Source: CALKHT01 sp964511575
Lineage (GTDB): Bacteria > Planctomycetota > Phycisphaerae > Phycisphaerales > Phycisphaeraceae
Assembly: GCA_964511575.1 (NCBI GenBank)
Contig: CAZEFM010000003.1
Coordinates: 29,173-93,172 of the forward strand
Reading direction: 5' to 3'
DNA: 64,000 bases
Numbering within the stretch: the stretch's first letter is position 1; each line of letters begins with the position of its first letter. The position numbers were made by a program, and so were the translations under genes. This document shows positions 7,711 to 15,692 of the stretch, in pieces. Under the pieces are notes generated by a model. It saw only the letters and a program-made list of their open reading frames with translations, was not told the DNA's origin and ran no database searches.

Positions 7711-9035
7711 CCCTCCATCGCTAACCGCATCACAAACCGACTGCCTTTGCCCAGTTCGCTTTCCACATCCACCTGTCCGCCGTGCGCCTGCGCGATGTGT
7801 TTGACGATGGCGAGTCCCAGCCCCGTGCCGCCCAGTTCTCTGCTGCGTGCCTTGTCGGTGCGATAGAACCGCTCGAAAAGTCGCGGCAGGTGTTCCGGCC
7901 CGATGCCGCAACCGTGATCCGTCACGCTGATGTGCACCTCCCCGTTCTCCGCCGCTGCCGCCACCTCCACCTGTTCGCCCGCGGGGCTGTACTTGATCGC
8001 GTTGTCCACCAGGTTCACCACCGCCTGCTCCAACAGCGGCGCATTCACCCGTGCCGTCAGATCCGCTTCGCACTTCACCGTCACCCGCACCTGACGCGCT
8101 TCCGCCTGCAACTCGCAGCTCTCCACCGCCGCATGCAGCACCCGCGACAGGCGCGACGGCTCCAGGTCGATCCGCTTGTCCTTCGCGTCCTGTTCCACGC
8201 GCGACAACGTCAACAGATCGTTCACGATCGCATGCAGCCGATCCGCCTGCCGGGCGATGATCTTCAAAAAGCGCTCCGCATCCTGCGCTTCGTGTTCGCC
8301 GCCTTCCAACAAAGTCTCAGCGAAACCTTTGATCGCCGTGACGGGTGTTTTGATCTCGTGCGACACGTTGGCGACGAAATCGCGCCGCACCCCTTCCAGT
8401 CGGCGCAGCTCGCTCACATCGTGCAGCACGATCACCACGCCGATGCGGCGACCATCCCCATCGCGCAACGGTGCGCTTTGCACCTGCACATACCGCTGCG
8501 GACCGTCGTCCGTGGTTGGCGTGTGCAGCGTCAGGTCATCCTGCACCGCCTGATCCGTCGACAGCGCGTTGATGATGAATCGCTGCAGCCCCGTGGTGCG
8601 CACCAGTTCCTGAATCGATCGGCCGGCCGCCTGCGCGGGGTCCACGTCGAGAAACCGCCCCGCCGCCGCGTTAAGACTGATCACCCGCTCCTGCGGATCA
8701 ACGACGATCACCCCTTCCACCATGCTCGACAGCACCGCTTCCATCTCGTTGCGCTGCCGCACCGCCAACTGATAACGGTCCTGAATCTGCTTGGCCATCT
8801 GATTCAGCGATTCCGCCAGATGCGCCATCGGCGCCAGACCGCTCACCTCGACCCGTTGCGACAGATCGCCCGCCGCAAAGCGTTCCGCCCCGCGACGCAA
8901 CTGCTGCAATGCCCGATGGTGGAGCAGAAGAATGATGACAAAGACTGCCAGCACCAGCAGCGCCGCGATCAGCAGCGCGACAACCGGCCCGCTGGTTCCC
9001 ACCTGCGCCGATGAGGCGATCTCTGCCCAGCGCAC
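7707..9035 (-). CDS. PhoR-type membrane sensor histidine kinase
   Basis: A 442-residue kinase, partner of the adjacent response regulator. A single membrane helix lies at residues about 18-38 (VVALLIAALLVLAVFVIILL), followed by a HAMP-like stretch (RGAERFAAGDLSQRV), a PAS domain (residues about 95-205, GVIVVDPQERVISLN), and HisKA with NVSHEIKTPVTAIKG (His226). The ATPase domain has N-box NLVDNAIKYS, DHGCGIGPEH, LFERFYR and GGTGLGLAIVKHI. The GTG start at 9035 lies 4 nt after the regulator stop, with GGGAGTTG as Shine-Dalgarno. There is almost no extracytoplasmic domain, as in PhoR. No pst or phoU genes are near, so phosphate sensing is only the family default. Confidence 0.9.
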   Translation of the reverse strand: MRWAEIASSAQVGTSGPVVALLIAALLVLAVFVIILLLHHRALQQLRRGAERFAAGDLSQRVEVSGLAPMAHLAESLNQMAKQIQDRYQLAVRQRNEMEAVLSSMVEGVIVVDPQERVISLNAAAGRFLDVDPAQAAGRSIQELVRTTGLQRFIINALSTDQAVQDDLTLHTPTTDDGPQRYVQVQSAPLRDGDGRRIGVVIVLHDVSELRRLEGVRRDFVANVSHEIKTPVTAIKGFAETLLEGGEHEAQDAERFLKIIARQADRLHAIVNDLLTLSRVEQDAKDKRIDLEPSRLSRVLHAAVESCELQAEARQVRVTVKCEADLTARVNAPLLEQAVVNLVDNAIKYSPAGEQVEVAAAAENGEVHISVTDHGCGIGPEHLPRLFERFYRTDKARSRELGGTGLGLAIVKHIAQAHGGQVDVESELGKGSRFVMRLAMEG

Positions 9036-9039
9036 GAAC

Positions 9040-9846
9040 CTACAACTCCCTGAAGCGGTAGCCCACGCCGCGTACGGTTTCGATATCGTCGTCGGCCGCA
9101 GTCCCGCTCGACGCCGAAAGTTTACGCCGCAGCGCCACCACCTGCACATCGACCGACCGGTCCGTCACCGCCGCCAACTCCCCGTGCACCGCCGCGATGA
9201 TCTGCTGCCGGGTGAACACCCGCCCCGGCCGCGACATGAGTAAACGAAGCAGCTTGAACTCCGTGGCGGTCAGATCCACCGGCTTGTCATCCACCGTCAC
9301 CTGATGCCGTTGCGGATCGATGATGATGTTGCGGATGCGCACCGGCTCGTCGTCCGCCTCGGCGGGGGGTGATGTCGACCGTCGCCGCAGCACCGCGCGA
9401 ATCCGCGCCAGAAGCTCCCGCCACCGGTAAGGCTTGGTGATGTAATCATCCGCCCCCAGTTCCAGCCCCAGCACGATGTCCGCCTCCTGATCCCGCGCGG
9501 TCACCATCACCACCGGAATCTCAGCCGTCTGGGCATCGGCCCGCAGGGCCCGGCACACCTCCAGCCCATCCATGCCCGGCAGCATCAGATCCAGCACCAC
9601 CAGGTCGGGCAACTGCCTGCGCGCCAGTTCCAGCCCGCGCTCGCCCCGGTCGGTACACATCACCTCGAACCCCTCACGGGAAAGGTTGTACCGCAGCAGC
9701 TCCTGCAGGTCCGGCTCATCCTCGATGACCAGCAACCGCCCCCGGGCAGCCGCCCGCTCCGTCGCATCCGACCGCTCCTCAAAGGCTTGCGAATCTTTGC
9801 GGCGAGCTTTCATCGCAACTCCCAAATCCACATCAGACGTGCTCAT
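9040..9846 (-). CDS. PhoB/OmpR-family response regulator
   Basis: A 268-residue two-domain regulator. The receiver opens with RLLVIEDEPDLQELL; the phosphorylated aspartate lies in LPDLVVLDLMLPGMDG, with VVMVTARDQ and GADDYITKPY as the Thr and Lys switch regions. The C-terminal winged helix includes DLTATEFKLLRLL, RVFTRQQIIAAVHG, VDVQVVALRRKL and the terminal VRGVGYRF. Possible starts are ATG 9870, 9846 and 9813. The last has the best ribosome-binding site (GGGAGTTGCG just upstream), so a shorter product is quite possible. It is co-oriented with, and 4 nt upstream of, the kinase. The 9870 ATG lies inside sequence duplicated by an assembly gap. Confidence 0.9.
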   Translation of the reverse strand: MSTSDVDLGVAMKARRKDSQAFEERSDATERAAARGRLLVIEDEPDLQELLRYNLSREGFEVMCTDRGERGLELARRQLPDLVVLDLMLPGMDGLEVCRALRADAQTAEIPVVMVTARDQEADIVLGLELGADDYITKPYRWRELLARIRAVLRRRSTSPPAEADDEPVRIRNIIIDPQRHQVTVDDKPVDLTATEFKLLRLLMSRPGRVFTRQQIIAAVHGELAAVTDRSVDVQVVALRRKLSASSGTAADDDIETVRGVGYRFREL

Positions 9847-10084
9847 GATGAACAAACAATACCGCTCCATGGTAAGCGTTGAAGAGGAATTGTGTTAGAA
9901 ACGGATTAGCAAAANNNNNNNNNNNNNNNNNNNNNNNNNNNNNNNNNNNNNNNNNNNNNNNNNNNNNNNNNNNNNNNNNNNNNNNNNNNNNNNNNNNNNN
10001 NNNNNNNNNNNNNNTACCGCTCCATGGTAAGCGTTGAAGAGGAATTGTGTTAGAAACGGATTAGCAAAAAGGCCATGGGGTAAA

Positions 10085-10143
10085 GGCCATGGGCCAAGGG
10101 CGAAAGCGCCGTCCCCGAATCCCTCAGCCCCCGGCCCATGGCC
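10085..10143. repeat. Inverted repeat of the GGCCATGGGCC family
   Basis: GGCCATGGGCC at 10085-10095 is an exact inverted match to GGCCCATGGCC at 10133-10143. Flanking words extend the similarity imperfectly (AAGGGC at 10096-10101, CCCTTGCCCC at 10142-10151). An additional GGCCATGGGG copy lies at about 10071. A stem-loop with a roughly 37-nt loop is possible. Confidence 0.6.
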
Positions 10144-10182
10144 CTTGCCCCTCCCCTCGCAATACCCTCGCTTGCCGGACGT

Positions 10183-10188
10183 TAAACT
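10183..10188 (+). promoter_or_regulatory. -10-like box TAAACT upstream of the secreted protein and secretion operon
   Basis: CGTTAAACTG has the same form as the boxes at 4557, 29321 and 30919. It lies 63 nt before ATG 10252, leaving room for a leader that contains AAGGAAGGAAG as ribosome-binding site. No convincing -35 box is seen. Confidence 0.35.
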
Positions 10189-10251
10189 GCGGTGGCTCGA
10201 ACAGGTAGAGCCGCGACAACGGAAAGTCCCTTTTAAGGAAGGAAGCGAGTC

Positions 10252-10836
10252 ATGGTCCGCAAGAGCAAGTGGATGGTGGCGTTGGCGGTGGTTGCAACCG
10301 GTGCGATGTGGCTCAGCCAGTCCTATGCGCAGGAAGGCGGCCGACGACAGCAGTTCGACCCCGAACAGATGCGCCAGCGTATGGAACAGATGCGGCAGGA
10401 ACGGGCTGAACGCATGCGCGAGCAGCTCGGGGTGAGTGCCGACGACTGGCAGGTGATCGGCCCCCGCATCGAACGGATCGAGGAACTGCGAGGTCAGGCG
10501 ACGATGGGCGCGATGCGGGGTGGTCGTGGATTCGGAGCCCCCGCCGGCGGCCCGGGTGGCCCCGGCGGTCAGGGCAACCGCGGCGGACGATTCGGTAACG
10601 CCCGGCCCGATGCGGACCCGGCCGACCTGCCCGAAACCGTCCGCGCCATGCAGAACCTGCGCGAGGTGCTCGACGATGACCAGGCCGACAACAACACCAT
10701 CAAGGAGGCGTTGACCAAGCTGCGCGCCGCCAACGAGAAGGCCCGCAAGGAGCTGTCCGACGCCCGGGAAGATCTTCGTACCCTCCTCACGCTGCGCCAG
10801 GAAGCGCAACTTGTGGCCATGGGCATCCTGGAGTGA
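10252..10836 (+). CDS. Small secreted protein with Gly/Arg-rich centre, Spy/CpxP-like helices (unknown function)
   Basis: A 194-residue protein with a clear signal peptide (KWMVALAVVATGAMWLSQSYAQ, cleavage near residue 26). Helical segments rich in Met, Arg and Glu follow (PEQMRQRMEQMRQERAER), then a Gly/Arg/Phe/Asn-rich stretch (residues about 88-116), then a C-terminal helix ending LLTLRQEAQLVAMGIL. The pattern LGVSADDW and the terminal RQEA.L..MG.L resemble Spy/CpxP-like periplasmic proteins, but this is by eye. Strong Shine-Dalgarno AAGGAAGGAAG. It precedes gspE by 156 nt, separated by a hairpin. The Gly/Arg-rich style is shared with GspD and the GspC-like protein downstream. Confidence 0.75.
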   Translation: MVRKSKWMVALAVVATGAMWLSQSYAQEGGRRQQFDPEQMRQRMEQMRQERAERMREQLGVSADDWQVIGPRIERIEELRGQATMGAMRGGRGFGAPAGGPGGPGGQGNRGGRFGNARPDADPADLPETVRAMQNLREVLDDDQADNNTIKEALTKLRAANEKARKELSDAREDLRTLLTLRQEAQLVAMGILE

Positions 10837-10860
10837 TGTTCGCGGGTAGGAACACGGACG

Positions 10861-10904
10861 GGGGGCCAGGGGCCTGCTGAACGACGCTCCGGGCCCCTAC
10901 CCCC
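10861..10904 (+). terminator. GC-rich hairpin between the secreted protein and gspE
   Basis: AGGGGCC (10868-10874) pairs with GGCCCCT (10892-10898), and outer GGGGG (10861-10865) can pair with CCCCC (10900-10904) across small bulges. No T run follows, so partial termination or RNA processing is more likely than a full stop. Confidence 0.4.
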
Positions 10905-10992
10905 GATCCGGTCATGTGCCACGAACCAAACCTGAATCACCCCGCGGGGCCTGACCGTCCCGCGGTGCATTCCACGAGCCTGCGACGTTTTC

Positions 10993-12678
10993 ATGGATCC
11001 AATACTCAACAACCTCGCCTCCCGCGGCCTGCTCCAGGCTGACGATGTCCAGCGCATTCGCGAGTTGCAGGCTCAGGGCGCTTCGCTGGACGATGCCCTT
11101 GTCGCCGTCGCCGCGCCCGGCAGCGATCTGCTGCCGCGCCTCGCCGCCGAGTTCGAGGTGCCCTACCTGGATCTGGAAAACTGCAAGCCGACCCCGCAGT
11201 TGCTCTCCCGATTCCCCGCACGCGTTCTGCTCGAACATCGACTGCTGCCCGTCGAACAAAGCAACGGCGATGTCATCGTCGCCACCAGCCGCCTCTTCGA
11301 CACCGGCGGCCTCGATGAACTGCGGCTGGCGTCGGGCGTGAACATCAAGCCCGCTTTCGCCCCGCCCAACGAGATCGAGCGGTGCATCCGCCAGTTCCTC
11401 GGCGTCGGTGCCGACACGGTGCAGTCACTCGTCTCCGATGGCAGCTACAACATCGAGGTGCTCGCCGACGGCAGCGATGAGGATGTCGACCTCGCCGAAG
11501 CGGCACAGGACGCCTCGATCATCAAGTTCGTGAACCAGTTGCTCGCCGAAGCGATCGAGTTGCGTGCGACCGACGTGCACATCGAGCCGTTCGAGCATTC
11601 GCTGCAGATTCGCTATCGCATCGACGGCGTGCTGCAGCAGGCGAACATCCCGCCGGAGGTGCGGCAGTTCCAGGCGGCGATCGTGTCGCGCCTCAAGATT
11701 CTCAGCCATCTGGACATTGCCGAGAAGCGTCTGCCGCAGGACGGCCGCATCAAGCTGCGCCTCGCCCAGCGCGAGATCGACGTGCGTGTGTCGGTGATCC
11801 CGATGCTGCACGGCGAGGCGGTGGTCATGCGTATCCTCGACCGCAACGCCACGCTGCTGGGGCTGGAGCATCTGGGCATGGCGCCGCGCGACCGCAAAGC
11901 GTTTGAACGCGTGCTGGGATTGCCCCACGGCATCATCCTCGTCACCGGACCGACCGGCAGCGGCAAAACCACCACGCTCTACGCCGGCCTCAGCGAAATC
12001 AACGACATCGTCCGCAAGATCGTCACCATCGAAGATCCCATCGAATACCATCTGGAAGGCATCAACCAGATTCAGGTGTCGACCAAGACGGGGCTCACCT
12101 TCGCTCGCGGCCTGCGGTCGATTCTGCGACACGACCCGGATGTGATCCTCATCGGCGAAATTCGCGACCGTGAGACGGCTGAGATCGCGGTGCAGGCTTC
12201 GCTCACCGGTCACCTGGTGTTCTCGACGCTGCACACCAACGATGCGCCCGGGGCGCTGACGCGACTGGTCGACATGGGCATCGAGCCATTCCTGGTAACC
12301 TCGTCGCTGGAAATGGTGGCGGCGCAGCGCCTGGTTCGACTGATCTGCGAACAGTGCAAGGAGCCGATCGAAATCGACGAGGCGGCCCGGCTGCGTGACG
12401 AAACCGGCATGGAACTGCCCGACAGGCTGTACCACGGGCGCGGCTGCCGGGCGTGTCAGAACACGGGGTATCGCGGCCGAACGGGTATCTTCGAACTGAT
12501 GCCCGTGACCGATTCGATTCGCGAGCTGGTGCTGCGACGCGAGTCGTCCGGCCACGTGCGCCAGGTCGCCATCAAGGAAGGTATGAGCAGCCTGCGCCAG
12601 GACGGCTGGCGTCTTGTGCGCGAAGGTCGCACCACCCTCGAAGAAGTCCTGCGCGTGACCAAGGACGAACCGGTTTGA
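10993..12678 (+). CDS. gspE: Type II secretion ATPase GspE
   Basis: A 561-residue cytoplasmic hexameric ATPase that powers pseudopilus assembly. The N-terminal MshEN-like domain (residues about 1-140) starts MDPILNNLASRGLLQADD. The Walker A motif GPTGSGKTTT is at residues 319-328, the Asp box is TIEDPIEYHLEGINQ, Walker B is DPDVILIGEIRD, and the His box is GHLVFSTLHTNDAPGA. The C-terminal zinc element CEQC...CRACQNTGYRGRTGIFE is typical of GspE rather than PilT. It is the first gene of a complete gsp operon. A quasi-palindromic repeat separates it from gspF. Confidence 0.96.
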   Translation: MDPILNNLASRGLLQADDVQRIRELQAQGASLDDALVAVAAPGSDLLPRLAAEFEVPYLDLENCKPTPQLLSRFPARVLLEHRLLPVEQSNGDVIVATSRLFDTGGLDELRLASGVNIKPAFAPPNEIERCIRQFLGVGADTVQSLVSDGSYNIEVLADGSDEDVDLAEAAQDASIIKFVNQLLAEAIELRATDVHIEPFEHSLQIRYRIDGVLQQANIPPEVRQFQAAIVSRLKILSHLDIAEKRLPQDGRIKLRLAQREIDVRVSVIPMLHGEAVVMRILDRNATLLGLEHLGMAPRDRKAFERVLGLPHGIILVTGPTGSGKTTTLYAGLSEINDIVRKIVTIEDPIEYHLEGINQIQVSTKTGLTFARGLRSILRHDPDVILIGEIRDRETAEIAVQASLTGHLVFSTLHTNDAPGALTRLVDMGIEPFLVTSSLEMVAAQRLVRLICEQCKEPIEIDEAARLRDETGMELPDRLYHGRGCRACQNTGYRGRTGIFELMPVTDSIRELVLRRESSGHVRQVAIKEGMSSLRQDGWRLVREGRTTLEEVLRVTKDEPV

Positions 12679-12692
12679 AGTCACGAAAGCTG

Positions 12693-12824
12693 GAACCGCG
12701 AATGAACGCGAATCGACGCGAATGAATTTTGATGGAATGAACCACGCGGCTTTGATGCCGGTGTACAGAACCATCCAGAACTTTGCTTTTTATATTAGCG
12801 TCCATTCGCGTTCATTCGCGGTTC
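12693..12824. repeat. Large inverted repeat of the CCGCGAATGAACGCGAAT family between gspE and gspF
   Basis: The 21-bp block at 12693-12713 (core ACCGCGAATGAACGCGAAT) is an exact inverted match to 12804-12824. The similarity continues inward with CGACGCG/CGTCC variants, giving imperfect arms of about 30 bp around an 80-nt loop. A third, direct copy of the core lies at 14161-14182. The element occupies most of the 167-nt gspE-gspF gap and would form a strong stem in the operon mRNA. Confidence 0.85.
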
Positions 12825-12845
12825 ACTGCCTTAAAAGGATTTGTC

Positions 12846-14150
12846 TTGCCTGAATTCGCTTACATTGCGTTGGACCGGAGCGGCAAGCGGACGCAGGGGA
12901 CGCTGTCGGCGGCGAACCGTGCGGCGGCGCTGGCGGATGTCACCCAGCGCGGGCTGTTCCCCGTCTCCATCGATGAACGCGGCAACGGCAACGGGAAAGC
13001 CAACGGCAAGGCGCGCAGCAACGGCCACACCGCCACCAAAGCGCATCGCGAGCCGGCGCGGCCCGCAACCACCCCCGCCAGCAACGGCGCGACGACCACG
13101 GCGAGCGCCGGTCGCATTTCCGCCGCCGCGGTCGAAAACTTCACCCGCGAACTGGCGAACCTGCTGGCGGGCGGCGTGCCGTTGGCGCGGGCGCTGGCAA
13201 TTCTCAAGCGCGAGGCGTCGAATCCGGCCGCGGCGGCGCTGTGGGAATCGGTACACGATGCCGTCAGCGAAGGCGCTTCGCTCGCCGATGCGATGGCGCG
13301 GTTTCCCCAGTCCTTTCCGCCGGTTTACGTCGCCATGGTGCGCGCCGGTGAAACAGGCGGGTTCCTCGACGTGGTGCTCGGCCAGATCGCCGACTTCCGA
13401 TCGCGCGAACGCGACCTGCTGGGCAAGGTGAAGGCGGCGCTCATCTACCCCTGCGTGCTCGCCCTGCTGGCGGTGGGCGTGGTCGTCTTCTGCCTCACCT
13501 ACTTCATTCCCAAGTTTTCCTCGATCTTCACCGAGTTCGGTGCGGGCCTGCCCTGGCTGACGCAGGTCGTCGTGGCGATCAGCCGTTCGTTCTACTCCTA
13601 CGGCCTGCTCGTCGGGTTGGCGGTGCTGGTCGGGATGATCGCGCTGCAGCGCGCCCGGCAGAGCGACACGGGCCGGCGGCGCATCGAACGGTGGATGCTC
13701 TCGACGCCGCAGTTGGGGCAGGTGCTGGCGCGGTTCGCGCTGGTGCGCTTCACGCGCATGCTGGGCACACTGCTGGGCGCGGGTGTGCCGTTGATCGCGG
13801 CACTGCGCGTCGCCCGGGAAGCGATCGGCAACCAGACGCTCACCGACACCGTCGCCCGCGCCACGGAGGATGTGCAGCGCGGCTCATCGCTGGCGCGCAG
13901 CCTGGCCGGGTCACCCAAGCTGTTTCCCCCTTCCGTGGTGGAGATGATCGCCATCGCGGAGGAAACCGGCCGACTGGATCAGGAACTCATGCGCATCGCC
14001 ACCACCTACGAAGGCGATCTGGACCGGCAACTGCGCATGCTGGTGGCGTTGGCGGAACCGGTGATGCTCTTTTTCATGGCGGCGCTGATCGGCACGATCG
14101 TCGTGGCGATGCTGCTGCCGATCTTCTCGCTGCAGGATCTGATCAAGTAA
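12846..14150 (+). CDS. gspF: Type II secretion inner-membrane platform protein GspF
   Basis: A 434-residue platform protein with two GspF domains, each a four-helix cytoplasmic bundle. Membrane helices include ALIYPCVLALLAVGVVVFCL, YSYGLLVGLAVLVGMIAL and PVMLFFMAALIGTIVVAMLLPIFSL. Characteristic segments are FTRELANLLAGGVPLARAL, VYVAMVRAGETGGFLDVVLG and the second-domain echo MIAIAEETGRLDQELMR. I set the start at TTG 12846, giving MPEFAYIALDRSGK, the standard N-terminus, with AAAGGA 7 nt upstream. Residues about 42-90 form a Gly/Asn/Ala/Lys-rich linker (GNGNGKANGKARSNG) longer than usual. Confidence 0.93.
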   Translation: MPEFAYIALDRSGKRTQGTLSAANRAAALADVTQRGLFPVSIDERGNGNGKANGKARSNGHTATKAHREPARPATTPASNGATTTASAGRISAAAVENFTRELANLLAGGVPLARALAILKREASNPAAAALWESVHDAVSEGASLADAMARFPQSFPPVYVAMVRAGETGGFLDVVLGQIADFRSRERDLLGKVKAALIYPCVLALLAVGVVVFCLTYFIPKFSSIFTEFGAGLPWLTQVVVAISRSFYSYGLLVGLAVLVGMIALQRARQSDTGRRRIERWMLSTPQLGQVLARFALVRFTRMLGTLLGAGVPLIAALRVAREAIGNQTLTDTVARATEDVQRGSSLARSLAGSPKLFPPSVVEMIAIAEETGRLDQELMRIATTYEGDLDRQLRMLVALAEPVMLFFMAALIGTIVVAMLLPIFSLQDLIK

Positions 14151-14160
14151 CGGTTTTGAG

Positions 14161-14182
14161 CCGCGAATGAACGCGGATGAAC
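14161..14182. repeat. Third copy of the CCGCGAATGAACGCG repeat between gspF and gspG
   Basis: CCGCGAATGAACGCGGATGA lies in the 45-nt gspF-gspG gap and matches the arms of the 12693-12824 element. The word CCACGGAGTGAATC follows and leads into the gspG start. Confidence 0.65.
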
Positions 14183-14195
14183 CACGGAGTGAATC

Positions 14196-14630
14196 ATGAA
14201 ACGTGTTGATCGACGACGCCGGACCCAAGGTTTCACCATGATCGAGCTGTTGCTGGTGCTGGTGATTCTGGGGGTGTTGGCGGTGATGGTGGTGCCCCGC
14301 TTTGCCGGGCGATCGGAGCAGGCGCGTGAGACGGCCGCCAAGAGCGACCTGGCGCGGATCGGCGTGGCGCTGGACTCGTTTGAGATCGACACGGGGCGGT
14401 ATCCGAGCACCGCCGATGGGCTCGATGCGCTGGTGCGTCAGCCGAGCAACACGAACAACTGGCGCGGGCCTTACCTGTCGGGCGCTCAGGCCGAGCCGCG
14501 CGATCCGTGGGGCAACCCGTATCAGTACGTCTATCCCAGCCGGCGGAACGAAGGCGGGTACGACCTGTATTCCTTCGGGCCGGACGGCCAGGAAGGCACG
14601 GACGATGACATCTACCCGGGCCAGAACTGA
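14196..14630 (+). CDS. gspG: Major pseudopilin GspG
   Basis: A 144-residue major pseudopilin. The prepilin motif QGFTMIELLLVLVILGVLAV gives cleavage after Gly12, N-methylated Phe13 and Glu17 at +5. The GspG-specific ALDSFEIDTGRYPSTADGLDAL region follows, then WRGPYL, RDPWGNPYQYVYP and the calcium-binding C-terminus (FGPDGQEGTDDDI). It polymerises into the periplasmic pseudopilus that pushes substrate through the secretin. Length is normal. Confidence 0.96.
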   Translation: MKRVDRRRRTQGFTMIELLLVLVILGVLAVMVVPRFAGRSEQARETAAKSDLARIGVALDSFEIDTGRYPSTADGLDALVRQPSNTNNWRGPYLSGAQAEPRDPWGNPYQYVYPSRRNEGGYDLYSFGPDGQEGTDDDIYPGQN

Positions 14631-14652
14631 GTGCGCTGGCACCTCCGGGCCG

Positions 14653-15270
14653 ATGACGGGGGACGTCCGGCGCGATCGCGCGATGGCTGGCTTCTCCATG
14701 CTGGAGCTGATCATCGTGATGATCATCATGGCGACGCTGCTGGCGGCGGCATCACCCTCGCTGCGCGGGTTCTACTCGCACCAGCAGATCAGCAACGTCG
14801 CGGGGCAGTTCGTCGCGCTGACGCAGTTCGCCCGCAACGCCGCCATCAACGAAGGACGCATCTACCGCCTCAACCTCGATGTGGATGCGCGGATTTACGG
14901 CCTGACGGTGCAGGATGGCGGCTTGTTCATCGAGCCGGACCACCCGCTGGGCATGATTTTCGACCTGCCTGACGAGATCGAGGCGTTCTGGGTCGAGACC
15001 GACCTGGTTGCAAGCGATCGGCAGTTCGTGACGTTCTACCCATCGGGCAGGGTGGAACCGGCGGGCATCCGCCTGATCGGACGCAGCGGCGAGGTGATCG
15101 ATGTCATCTGCGCCACGGCGACCGATCGCTTCCGGGCACTGAGCGAGGAGGAATCGCTGGCGCTGCAGCAGCGCCTGGCACAGGGACAGGTGTTCCAAAG
15201 CAACACGACCAATCGAAGCAGCAACACCAGCGGCAGCGGCGGCTTCGGCAGTCGCGGCACGGGACGGTGA
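14653..15270 (+). CDS. gspH: Minor pseudopilin GspH
   Basis: A 205-residue pseudopilin with motif AGFSMLELIIVMIIMATLLA (cleavage after Gly13, Glu at +5). The globular part is beta-rich and ends in a Ser/Asn/Gly tail (NTTNRSSNTSGSGGFGSRG). Position straight after gspG fits GspH, a minor pseudopilin of the tip complex. The start is uncertain: ATG 14653 is used, but ATG 14683 or GTG 14631 are in frame. Confidence 0.85.
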   Translation: MTGDVRRDRAMAGFSMLELIIVMIIMATLLAAASPSLRGFYSHQQISNVAGQFVALTQFARNAAINEGRIYRLNLDVDARIYGLTVQDGGLFIEPDHPLGMIFDLPDEIEAFWVETDLVASDRQFVTFYPSGRVEPAGIRLIGRSGEVIDVICATATDRFRALSEEESLALQQRLAQGQVFQSNTTNRSSNTSGSGGFGSRGTGR

Positions 15271-15275
15271 GGATC

Positions 15276-15689
15276 ATGACGGTGCACGCACAACCCGCGC
15301 AATGCAGATCGACGCCCCGACAACGGGCGGCGCGATCGCGCGGCTTGAGCCTGGTCGAGGTGCTGGCGAGCCTGGTGCTCATCGCGGTGGTCATGCCGAT
15401 CGCCATGCACTGCGTGTCGCTGTCCACCAACGCCTCATCGCTGGCGGCGCAGCGACTCACCGCGACAACGCTGGCGCAGGCGCGACTCAACGAGATCATC
15501 GCCACCCACGACTACACCGCCCCGCAACAACAGGGCGACTTCGGCGAGGACTACCCCGCCTTCACCTGGACCGCCTACGCCTATGACTTCGACACGGCCG
15601 TCAAGGAGATCGAAGTCGTCGTCACGTGGATGTCCCACGCCGGCGAGCAGAACGTGAAACTCACCACGCTCATGTTTACGGACACCTGA
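15276..15689 (+). CDS. gspI: Minor pseudopilin GspI
   Basis: A 137-residue pseudopilin. RSRGLSLVEVLASLVLIAVV is the cleavage motif, with a Leu instead of Phe at +1 and Glu at +5. Residues after the helix (LTATTLAQARLNEIIA) match the GspI pattern. It would nucleate the GspI-J-K tip. GTG 15267 overlaps the gspH stop and is in frame; I prefer ATG 15276. The basic 25-residue leader is long but normal for this class. Confidence 0.82.
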   Translation: MTVHAQPAQCRSTPRQRAARSRGLSLVEVLASLVLIAVVMPIAMHCVSLSTNASSLAAQRLTATTLAQARLNEIIATHDYTAPQQQGDFGEDYPAFTWTAYAYDFDTAVKEIEVVVTWMSHAGEQNVKLTTLMFTDT

Positions 15690-15692
15690 TCG

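Larger units (their letters stand above)
9847..10251. other. Gene-free stretch containing a 100-N assembly gap with identical 55-bp flanks
   Basis: Bases 9860-9914 and 10015-10069 are the same 55 nucleotides (starting TACCGCTCCATGGTAAGCGT), separated by exactly 100 N (9915-10014). This is the pattern left when two overlapping contigs are joined without merging, so the real distance between phoB and the next gene is probably 155 nt shorter. The rest of the stretch holds an inverted repeat (10085-10143) and a promoter-like box (10183). No coding sequence is evident. Confidence 0.85.

Noticed and set aside
7707..9846. Assigning the two-component pair to phosphate control
   Set aside because: No pst, phoU or phosphatase gene is near. 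Only the family resemblance supports it, so gene symbols were left empty.
9860..10069. 55-bp direct repeat as a possible insertion or attachment site
   Set aside because: The repeats abut a gap of exactly 100 N, which points to assembly rather than integration.
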